Positions 60,901 through 64,000 of a stretch of DNA of 64,000 nt are shown here, piece after piece. This stretch comes from Bos javanicus (Eukaryota > Chordata > Mammalia > Artiodactyla > Bovidae), in assembly GCF_032452875.1 (NCBI RefSeq), contig NC_083879.1:86685572-86749571 (forward strand). The letters run 5' to 3'. The position numbers and the translations under genes were made by a program. How positions within the stretch are numbered: the stretch's first letter is position 1; every line of letters starts with the position of its first letter. The notes under the pieces are model-generated. The model was not told where the DNA came from, did no database searches, and saw only the letters and a program-made list of their open reading frames with translations.

Positions 60901-63900
60901 TCTTGCAGCCACGAGTCTAGACTGTCTTATTATTGACAAAAGAAGAAAATGCACTTTCTTAATCCTTGTTCCTGAATTTGTAGCATTGATAGGTATCCCC
61001 TAGAGTAGCTCAGAGAAGGCAATGGCACCCCACTCCAGTACTCTTGCCTGGAAAATCCCATGGACGGAGGAGCCCGGTGGGCTGCAGTCCATGGGGTCGC
61101 TAAGAGTCAGACGTGACTGAGCGACTTCACTTTTACTTTTCACTTCCGTGCATTGGAGAAGGAAATGGCAACCCACTCCAGTGTTCTTGCCTGGAGAACC
61201 CAGGGACGGCAGAGCCTGGTGGGCTGCCTTCTCTAGGGTCGCACAGAGTCGGATACACTGAAGCGACTTAGCAGCAGCAGCAGCAGAGTAGCTAGTCTCC
61301 TTGAATCTCTTTGACTTGGTTACTGAGAAATGTCTCTGGCTTCTGTGATCTGACAGACTCTCAGCCGACATGCAGGACTACGGTTTAATCATCGACGGAG
61401 CCGCGCTGTCCTTGATCATGAAGCCTCGGGAGGACGGGAGCTCCAGTAACTACCGCGAGTTGTTCCTGGACATCTGCCGGAACTGCAGCGCTGTGCTTTG
61501 CTGCCGCATGGCCCCGCTGCAGAAGGCCCAGGTGTGCTGGGGGCGGGGCCGCAGGAGGCCCAGGCGTGCCTGGGAGCTGCATCGACCTTATGTAGTGATG
61601 TCCGGAATGGAACAAAGAGTGCTGTTTTGTCTTCTCATGTTACCTTTGGGGTTAAGTGACTTGTCAAACTTTTATACCAATTAGTGTTTCAGTCTTGAAT
61701 AAAGAAGACAAGCCATAGTTTTTCCCTCATCCTTTCTGTCTTGCATCATGGAACATTATACTTATGCACATAAATAGGAAAAAAAAAAGACTGTAAAGAA
61801 ACAGACTAAAAATTTGGAAATTATTCATTGCATTGAGCTATCAGATTTGGTTTTGCACACATGACAAATTTGAAAATTGAAAGAACAGCTTATTTTAAAA
61901 AATAGATACTTGGTACAAGGCAGCTTGGCAGAGCGCCACCTTCTAACGGAGTGCATCCTTCACACACTGCCCCACCCGAATTTAAATCTGAATCCCCGAA
62001 ATTTGCGTGAGTGGGGCATCCCCTGAAAATGGCTCCGTGGGTTTCTTGTCTCTGTCCTCAGCCTCCCGCTCAGCCTGCTCCTCTCATCCCCCTGCGTTCA
62101 TTTCTTAGCTGCTTATGCTTAAGTATGTTTTGCTTTTGACATGAAAAAGACTTTATCCTGTATGGATAAAATGTACTGAATATAATAAATAATTCAGTTT
62201 AAGCACTTAATTGTTTCATCGTCCTTGACTAACTTTGACATCTTTGTCATTTCTTCCTGGTTAGTGGATGACCTTTGCAAAAATAAAACAGAGATGAGAA
62301 AGTCTGCATTCACTTCTTTTCCAGATCGTTAAGTTAATCAAGCTTTCAAAGGAGCACCCAATCACCTTGGCGATCGGTGACGGAGCGAATGATGTCAGCA
62401 TGATCCTGGAGGCCCACGTGGGCATCGGTAAGCCCCTGGGCTCTGCCCCCTGCTTCTCGCAGTGACCGGGGTTTGTCCCTCAGTTGGACCAGGGGGGACA
62501 CAGACCAGGCAGGACCGTAGGATTCAGACACGCGTTTAGGGCGCGCCTGTGATACAGAGCGTTCGGGGCTGGAAGCCCACAGCAGCAGCTCTGCCTAACC
62601 CTGCTTTGCCCGTCCCCGCACCCCCCTGCGAGGGGCAGAGGAGGGTTGACGCGGCGCATGTGCTCCCTTCCTGCAGGCGTCATTGGGAAGGAAGGTCGTC
62701 AGGCTGCAAGGAACAGCGACTACGCGATACCCAAGTTTAAGCATTTAAAGAAGATGCTGCTGGTTCATGGGCATTTTTACTATATTCGAATATCCGAGCT
62801 TGTGCAATACTTCTTTTATAAGGTAGGAAAGTAGGCTCTCCTACCTGTCTGCTCCTCTCACCATCTCGGGGCAGGTAATGGGTTGGGTGGAAGGCTGGCT
62901 GGCCGTGATGCCCCAAAGCTACAGGGGTGACTTGTCCCCGAGTAGAAGGAAGGGCTCCATGGGAGGATTCCCGGGAGGAGGCGCCTAGCCCTCTTCTCTC
63001 AGAACTGAACGTAGCACCACCGAGAGCCACACTGTCACAGGTCGAGGAGGGGCCTTGAACGAGTTCCTCCTTCATAGTGCAGTTTGATTCCTCGCTGTCC
63101 ACTGACACCCAGGGTGCCTCCTCATTTCTCTGTTAGGAGTTCCCCTTTGCTCTGACCTTGGGGAGACTGGCCTGGTCCCGGCTGCACCATGGGGGCCCCT
63201 GAAGTGAGAGGGGAGTTTTAGAGTCGTTGCCCGTCTTGGAGGATAAGGGGCGCTTTGCCTGGGGTGGAGCGTGTCATGGGACAGCCTCTCAGGAACCTGG
63301 TGACGCCCTGACACTGCACCCTTGAACTAACAGGCATGTGGCTTGTCTTTCAGAACGTCTGCTTCATTTTCCCTCAGTTTTTATACCAGTTCTTCTGTGG
63401 GTTTTCACAGCAGGTGAGTCGTCAGGCCTGAGGTTGAGCTCCCCTGAGCCTCACCCACTGTCCCCGAGTGTGGCTGTGATGGGTGGAGGGTGGACGGCGG
63501 GCGTGCAGGCCAGGTGACCCCCATCCCACCACTGACCTGTTTTCACCCGAAGCAGCCAGACCAGAGAAAACTGAGGCTTGAAGATGGAGATCAAACTGCA
63601 GGCTTGATGCAACTTTTTGTTGCCACAAGTTTGCAGTGGGGTCAGCCACTGGGACTGGGTGGGGTCAGCCGTTCATCCTGACCAGTCGACCTCACGATGC
63701 TTTGAACAACGTCCTGGCCCCTCAGTCTCTGTAGAAGAGTGGCACTGTGTGCATTTGAGAATTCTCCAGTTTGTCGGCCTCTCCAGAGGAAAAATACATG
63801 TGCATATTTAAACAAATTCCCCGAAAACCTCATCAAGGTGCCGGGCTCTGGTCTCACGCGCTTCTCGGCCCCGCAGACGCTGTACGACACTGCCTACCTG

Positions 63901-64000
63901 ACGCTCTACAACATCAGCTTCACCTCCCTCCCCATCCTGCTCTACAGCCTGATGGAGCAGCACGTCGCCATGGACACGCTCAAGAGGGACCCTGCCCTCT
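27792..64000 (+). CDS. ATP11A: ATP11A, P4-type phospholipid-transporting ATPase, partial gene (23 coding exons in window)
   Basis: The 23 exons join through GT-AG junctions into one frame of 937 complete codons plus one base, without a stop. The product is a class-6 P4-ATPase. It flips phosphatidylserine and phosphatidylethanolamine from the outer to the cytosolic leaflet of the plasma membrane, together with the CDC50A (TMEM30A) subunit. Hallmarks, numbered from the first codon at 27792: DGES 171-174 (A domain), PVSM 348-351 (TM4), DKTGTLT 401-407 (phosphorylated Asp 401), KGAD 563-566, TGDK 674-677, GDGAND 811-816 and Lys 876 at the start of TM5. The sequence agrees closely with human ATP11A as I remember it, and ATP11C and ATP11B fit less well. 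Human exon 1 encodes about 13 residues, so window residue n is about residue n+13 of the full protein. The start exon and the C-terminal region lie outside the window. Confidence 0.97.
29098..29225. repeat. Short 33-bp tandem repeat, about 4 copies
   Basis: The unit is gaagcccacggtgaggacag followed by aacccagagggga. Copies vary in length by a few bases. Confidence 0.75.
30568..30682 (-). repeat. Bov-tA SINE fragment
   Basis: Reverse element ending in accagctgagccaccaggga. The part before aagaacactgg is missing. Confidence 0.85.
30843..30975 (-). repeat. CHR-type SINE
   Basis: T-rich start, then gatctccggccagggattga and gtaaccgctggaccgtcaga, the reverse CHR SINE. Confidence 0.75.
31307..31396 (+). 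CDS. ATP11A: ATP11A exon 3 (start of TM1)
   Basis: Encodes residues 42-71 (90 nt, phase 0 to 0), between a ctgcag acceptor and a gtaagg donor. It carries the [15 protein letters not shown] motif that precedes TM1 in P4-ATPases. It ends in the hydrophobic run [10 protein letters not shown], the first part of TM1. Skipping it would keep the frame but remove half of TM1. Confidence 0.97.
31397..32316. other. Intron 3
   Basis: 920 bases. It contains one short BovB piece; the rest is unannotated. Confidence 0.85.
31727..31825 (-). repeat. BovB LINE 3' fragment
   Basis: gttgttcagtcactgggtcg and gtccgactctttgtgacccc in reverse orientation. About 100 bases remain. Confidence 0.75.
32317..32397 (+). 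CDS. ATP11A: ATP11A exon 4 (TM1-TM2)
   Basis: Encodes residues 72-98 (81 nt, phase 0 to 0), between a ctgcag acceptor and a gtgagc donor. It completes TM1, gives the short exoplasmic turn with TPTSPVTSG, and forms TM2 ([14 protein letters not shown]). The TM1-TM2 region lines the lipid entry side in P4-ATPases. Confidence 0.97.
32398..34892. other. Intron 4
   Basis: 2.5 kb. An L1 remnant occupies its middle. Bases 33720-34892 are GC-rich with no feature recognised. Confidence 0.85.
32890..33640 (-). repeat. Old mammalian L1 fragment
   Basis: Shows the reverse form of the L1M 3' region: atagatgaataatactccac, catcttttcatgagcttatt and cattggcccatttttaaatt. Confidence 0.75.
34893..35000 (+). 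CDS. ATP11A: ATP11A exon 5
   Basis: Encodes residues 99-134 (108 nt, phase 0 to 0), between a tggcag acceptor and a gtgagt donor. It begins [15 protein letters not shown], the conserved segment leading from TM2 into the actuator domain of P4-ATPases, and ends RKQSRKLR. The exon is rich in GC and CpG. Confidence 0.96.
35210..35500 (-). repeat. L1 fragment
   Basis: Contains gatgaataaagctgctgtga and ggagctcagttgctgggtca, the reverse form of mammalian L1. Confidence 0.65.
35735..36190 (-). repeat. BovB LINE, two reverse fragments
   Basis: A 95-base piece is followed by a longer one from cattgtgtccgactctttgc to ggttgatttcctttaggatg. The longer piece includes the antisense of the reverse-transcriptase C terminus. 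It splits the surrounding L1. Confidence 0.9.
36195..36720 (-). repeat. L1 fragment
   Basis: Shows ctctttgccaaggcctggtg, agtttttatagttttagatt and cattgactggcttttgtacc, all in L1 antisense order. Confidence 0.7.
37000..37128 (+). CDS. ATP11A: ATP11A exon 6 (actuator domain, DGES)
   Basis: Encodes residues 135-177 (129 nt, phase 0 to 0). It starts [17 protein letters not shown] and contains the actuator-domain loop SLDGES at 37102-37119. The glutamate of this loop drives dephosphorylation of the aspartyl-phosphate. Most P4-ATPases have DGET at this place, and the Ser form fits the ATP11 group. The donor reads aaa/gtaaca, with A at -1 and C at +5, so it is weak. A minisatellite follows directly. 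Confidence 0.96.
37129..39062. other. Intron 6
   Basis: 1.9 kb. A tandem repeat follows the donor. The AT-rich part at 37500-37830 and the GC-rich part after it hold nothing recognised. Confidence 0.85.
37150..37385. repeat. About 72-bp tandem repeat, 3 copies
   Basis: The unit is marked by tccttcccctgggagctgtg, ctcctgtggccggaagctgc and acggggagtgaggctctg. The third copy carries a C-rich insertion. The array starts about 20 bases after the exon 6 donor. Confidence 0.85.
39063..39166 (+). CDS. ATP11A: ATP11A exon 7
   Basis: Encodes residues 178-211 and two bases of codon 212 (104 nt). The acceptor is tttgcag and the donor gtaagc. The product ([11 protein letters not shown], then [14 protein letters not shown]) belongs to the actuator domain. 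The split lysine codon is completed by the first base of exon 8. Confidence 0.96.
39167..39586. other. Intron 7
   Basis: 420 bases, with no repeat or other feature recognised. Confidence 0.8.
39587..39637 (+). CDS. ATP11A: ATP11A exon 8 (51 nt)
   Basis: A small exon. One base completes Lys 212, 16 codons follow ([16 protein letters not shown]), then two bases of Arg 229. The acceptor is ccccag and the donor gtgagt. It is symmetric in phase (51 nt), so skipping it would remove 17 residues of the actuator domain without a frameshift. Confidence 0.95.
39638..42627. other. Intron 8
   Basis: 3.0 kb. It holds the 49-bp array at its left end. The remainder, including the AT-rich part 40780-41440, shows nothing recognisable. 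Confidence 0.85.
39735..40190. repeat. 49-bp minisatellite, about 9 copies
   Basis: The unit is ggtttgagggggtcctttct followed by gactagagtctgggctctgtcccatggct. The ggtttgag landmark recurs every 49 (once 50) bases from 39741 to 40134. Confidence 0.93.
42628..42692 (+). CDS. ATP11A: ATP11A exon 9
   Basis: 65 nt, completing Arg 229 and encoding residues 230-250 ([21 protein letters not shown]), then one base of Gly 251. The acceptor is tttgcag and the donor gtaaat. The [14 protein letters not shown] stretch is the conserved P4-ATPase segment at the end of the actuator domain. Confidence 0.96.
42693..43331. other. Intron 9
   Basis: 639 bases, AT-rich on the right. Nothing recognised. Confidence 0.8.
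43332..43413 (+). CDS. ATP11A: ATP11A exon 10
   Basis: 82 nt: two bases of Gly 251, residues 252-277, and two bases of Lys 278. The acceptor is ttcacag and the donor gtaagc. It encodes [26 protein letters not shown], the conserved YTG-x-ETK-x-x-x-N segment ahead of TM3. Confidence 0.95.
43414..44604. other. Intron 10
   Basis: 1.2 kb. No repeat or other feature recognised. Confidence 0.8.
44605..44755 (+). CDS. ATP11A: ATP11A exon 11 (TM3)
   Basis: 151 nt, completing Lys 278 and encoding residues 279-328. It contains TM3 ([20 protein letters not shown]) and then the exoplasmic loop with [11 protein letters not shown]. The acceptor is tttcag. The donor ctg/gtacag lacks G at +5 and is on the weak side. 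In P4-ATPases the TM3-TM4 loop is one of the contacts with CDC50. Confidence 0.96.
44950..45012 (-). repeat. CHR-type SINE tail remnant
   Basis: cttaaccactgggccaccag is the 3' boundary of the reversed SINE. The rest has decayed. Confidence 0.45.
45045..45258 (+). repeat. Bov-tA SINE
   Basis: Full forward element: ggcttccccggtggctcaga, gcaatgcaggagacccgggt, ttgcaaagagtcagacacga. Confidence 0.93.
45780..45977 (+). CDS. ATP11A: ATP11A exon 12 (TM4, PVSM)
   Basis: 198 nt, phase 0 to 0, residues 329-394, between tctcag and gtcagt. It encodes TM4 with [13 protein letters not shown]. The P-V-S-M motif stands where most P4-ATPases have PISL. The proline breaks the helix, and the preceding isoleucines are in the hydrophobic gate for the lipid. 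The end, [12 protein letters not shown], leads straight into the phosphorylation site. Confidence 0.97.
45978..46615. other. Intron 12
   Basis: 638 bases. Nothing recognised. Confidence 0.8.
46616..46789 (+). CDS. ATP11A: ATP11A exon 13 (phosphorylation site DKTGTLT)
   Basis: 174 nt, phase 0 to 0, residues 395-452, between cgcag and gtaggt. It encodes [19 protein letters not shown]. The Asp codon at 46634-46636 is the residue phosphorylated by ATP in every P-type ATPase. The rest opens the nucleotide-binding domain and includes DMID-A at 46754-46768, a DxxD motif in a polar stretch. Confidence 0.98.
46790..47382. other. Intron 13
   Basis: 593 bases. Bases 46985-47110 are a CA-rich low-complexity stretch; nothing else is recognised. 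Confidence 0.8.
47383..47546 (+). CDS. ATP11A: ATP11A exon 14 (N domain, DEVD-G)
   Basis: 164 nt, residues 453-506 plus two bases of Arg 507. It encodes [15 protein letters not shown], an acidic loop with [13 protein letters not shown], and then [13 protein letters not shown], the conserved nucleotide-binding-domain motif of P4-ATPases. The acceptor is atttcag and the donor gtgcgt. The acidic loop holds a full caspase-3/7 consensus at 47446-47460. Confidence 0.97.
47855..47945 (-). repeat. MIR remnant
   Basis: attgaggtcaagcaacttgc followed by agggtcccacagcgtgag is the reversed MIR core. Confidence 0.45.
48118..48215 (+). repeat. Retroelement 3'-end fragment
   Basis: The order actgcacagcacagggaact, then ccaagtcacgctgctgtgca and tctgaaac matches a 3'-end sequence common in artiodactyl genomes. 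I cannot name the family with certainty. The 37-bp array grows directly from it. Confidence 0.5.
48216..48626. repeat. 37-bp minisatellite, 11 copies
   Basis: The unit aactcaccatagagtgagtc is followed by agccgccttcagttaaa. Eleven copies stand head to tail with only a few substitutions and one 1-bp deletion. There are no spacers between units. Confidence 0.95.
49526..49597 (+). CDS. ATP11A: ATP11A exon 15
   Basis: 72 nt, completing Arg 507 and encoding residues 508-530 ([23 protein letters not shown]), then two bases of Arg 531. The acceptor is ccgcag and the donor gtgagg. The phase is symmetric. It is part of the nucleotide-binding domain. The first residue is Phe where I recall Leu in human. 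Confidence 0.95.
49598..50608. other. Intron 15
   Basis: 1.0 kb. Nothing recognised. Confidence 0.8.
50609..50682 (+). CDS. ATP11A: ATP11A exon 16
   Basis: 74 nt, completing Arg 531 and encoding residues 532-555 ([20 protein letters not shown], then KSAT), then one base of Gly 556. The F-D-S-x-R-x-R-M-S-V-I-V motif is universal in P4-ATPase nucleotide-binding domains. The acceptor is tttcag. The donor acag/gtggaa has G at +3 and +4 and A at +5, so it is weak. Confidence 0.96.
50953..51625. repeat. Pyrimidine-rich minisatellite, roughly 21 units of 28-33 bp
   Basis: The unit is accctcccctggtctggact followed by ctcccacctcag with variable C runs. Unit length differs by a few bases, which changes the frame often. 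The + strand is C/T-rich and the - strand has GGGG and GGG runs. Confidence 0.93.
52822..52965 (-). repeat. Bov-A SINE fragment
   Basis: Reverse monomer: gtgaaagtgaaagtgttagt to accggagtgggttgccattc. Confidence 0.88.
53282..53425. repeat. Perfect 72-bp tandem duplication
   Basis: The block from tgaccacagctttaggctaa to gatcaggacggtggg occurs twice in a row without a mismatch that I can see. Confidence 0.93.
54395..54498 (+). CDS. ATP11A: ATP11A exon 17 (KGAD)
   Basis: 104 nt, completing Gly 556 and encoding residues 557-590. It contains [12 protein letters not shown]. The lysine of KGAD contacts ATP in P-type ATPases. The acceptor is ttctag and the donor gtgaga. Confidence 0.97.
54880..56300 (-). 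mobile_element. L1 LINE, reverse orientation, interrupted by BovB
   Basis: Shows typical antisense L1 text: cattgggattctgatcaggg, tttgttgctgactttgtatc and gccttgcattcctgggataa. It is degraded and truncated, with no intact frame. A BovB fragment sits inside it at 55757-55935. Confidence 0.85.
55757..55935 (+). repeat. BovB LINE 3' fragment inside L1
   Basis: Forward BovB: gacaacagaggacgagatgg, then catgagtttgagcaaactct and catgactgagcgactgaaaa. Confidence 0.88.
56647..56880. repeat. 45/46-bp minisatellite, 5 copies, ending at the exon 18 acceptor
   Basis: The unit is gagcttccgggagtgaccct followed by cgggctcacggtcagcgctgctgtgt. The ctgctgtgtg landmark recurs at spacings of 46, 45, 46 and 45. 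The last copy runs into tctggcag, the acceptor. Confidence 0.92.
56883..57064 (+). CDS. ATP11A: ATP11A exon 18
   Basis: 182 nt, residues 591-650 plus two bases of Arg 651. It encodes [20 protein letters not shown], the long helix with [17 protein letters not shown], and LLGATAVED. The acceptor ctggcag has a poor pyrimidine tract because a 45/46-bp minisatellite reaches to within a few bases of it. The donor is gtaaag. Confidence 0.96.
57745..58055 (-). repeat. CHR-type SINE, nearly full length
   Basis: Reverse element: tggctgcacgcgagggcctt, ctccacggcatgtggaatct, and the end ttaaccactggaccaccagg. Confidence 0.85.
58890..58992 (+). repeat. MIR-like remnant
   Basis: gcgttctccacgtgtagaac, then gtgaggttttggcaaaggca and caggcaagtgc follow the MIR order. 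Confidence 0.45.
59358..59575 (-). repeat. Bov-tA SINE
   Basis: Reverse element: gtcgctcagtcatgtccaat, ccatttccttctccagggga, ccatctgagccacctgggaa. Confidence 0.92.
59732..59983 (+). CDS. ATP11A: ATP11A exon 19 (P domain, TGDK)
   Basis: 252 nt, completing Arg 651 and encoding residues 652-734, then two bases of Gly 735. It contains [20 protein letters not shown] and [16 protein letters not shown], the P-domain core with TGDK. It ends LTRDNFS. The acceptor is cgcccag and the donor gtaggc. It is the most CpG-rich exon of the gene here. Confidence 0.97.
59984..61356. other. Intron 19
   Basis: 1.4 kb with a Bov-A2 near its right end. The rest, AT-rich from about 60350, holds nothing recognised. 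Confidence 0.85.
61010..61290 (+). repeat. Bov-A2 SINE (dimer)
   Basis: Two forward monomers (caatggcaccccactccagt and aaatggcaacccactccagt) joined by cacttttacttttcacttcc, with a (gca)n end. The element ends about 70 bases before the exon 20 acceptor. Confidence 0.93.
61357..61531 (+). CDS. ATP11A: ATP11A exon 20
   Basis: 175 nt, completing Gly 735 and encoding residues 736-793: [20 protein letters not shown] through [18 protein letters not shown]. The GLIIDGAAL and C-C-R-x-x-P-L-Q-K-A-Q motifs are those of the P4 P domain. The acceptor is tgacag and the donor gtgtgc. Confidence 0.96.
61532..62324. other. Intron 20
   Basis: 793 bases, AT-rich. No repeat recognised. Confidence 0.8.
62325..62427 (+). 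CDS. ATP11A: ATP11A exon 21 (GDGAND hinge)
   Basis: 103 nt, residues 794-827 plus one base of Gly 828. GDGANDVSM starts at 62376. Its aspartates bind Mg2+ in the P domain. The acceptor is ttccag and the donor gtaagc. Confidence 0.97.
62677..62822 (+). CDS. ATP11A: ATP11A exon 22 (into TM5)
   Basis: 146 nt, completing Gly 828 and encoding residues 829-876. [20 protein letters not shown] is the conserved end of the P domain. [21 protein letters not shown] leads into TM5. The last residue is the TM5 lysine that P4-ATPases need for phosphatidylserine transport. The acceptor is ctgcag and the donor gtagga. Confidence 0.96.
62823..63353. other. Intron 22
   Basis: 531 bases. Nothing recognised. 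Confidence 0.8.
63354..63413 (+). CDS. ATP11A: ATP11A exon 23 (TM5)
   Basis: 60 nt, phase 0 to 0, residues 877-896 ([20 protein letters not shown]), forming TM5. The acceptor is tttcag and the donor gtgagt. Skipping it would keep the frame but delete the helix. Confidence 0.96.
63414..63876. other. Intron 23
   Basis: 463 bases. Nothing recognised beyond a short gtcagcc duplication near 63645. Confidence 0.8.
63877..64000 (+). CDS. ATP11A: ATP11A exon 24, cut by the window end
   Basis: The exon opens after ccgcag with residues 897-937 ([20 protein letters not shown] and onward), then one base. It holds the TM5-TM6 turn and TM6 ([13 protein letters not shown]). No donor appears before base 64000. 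TM7-TM10 and the C-terminal tail lie to the right. Confidence 0.95.

Overview
The window is mammalian nuclear DNA from a ruminant, most likely cattle or a close bovid. Two things show this. Ruminant interspersed repeats are scattered throughout: BovB LINE 3' ends, Bov-tA/Bov-A2 SINEs and CHR-type SINEs. There is also one multi-exon gene with ordinary GT-AG splice junctions. That gene is ATP11A, a P4-ATPase phospholipid flippase, on the + strand. No bacterial operon, CRISPR array or second protein gene is present.

Layout: bases 1-27791 are non-coding. I read them as the 3' part of the long first intron of ATP11A, because the first exon found encodes residues near the protein's N terminus and no start exon is visible. 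This part holds SINEs, a BovB fragment and four minisatellites (54-bp, 39-bp, 89/90-bp and 40-bp units). From 27792 to the right edge there are 23 coding exons, numbered 2-24 here on the assumption that one coding exon lies upstream. All are in frame with each other and give 937 complete codons with no internal stop. The last exon is cut by the window end. Missing are the first dozen or so residues and the C-terminal part (the rest of the membrane domain and the cytosolic tail).

The encoded enzyme has, in order: the N-terminal cytosolic segment, TM1-TM2, the actuator domain with a DGES motif, TM3-TM4 with a PVSM motif, the DKTGTLT phosphorylation site, the nucleotide-binding domain with KGAD, the P domain with TGDK and GDGAND, TM5 with the conserved lysine, and TM6. 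ATP11A works with CDC50A/TMEM30A to move phosphatidylserine and phosphatidylethanolamine to the cytosolic leaflet of the plasma membrane.

The introns are GC-rich and unusually full of tandem repeats, as is typical of subtelomeric gene regions. The most interesting points are a DEVD-G caspase consensus in exon 14, an exon 18 acceptor that abuts a 45/46-bp minisatellite, a 37-bp array that seems to have grown from a retroelement tail, and a 54-bp array whose minus strand is open in all three frames. I found no previously undescribed biological system.
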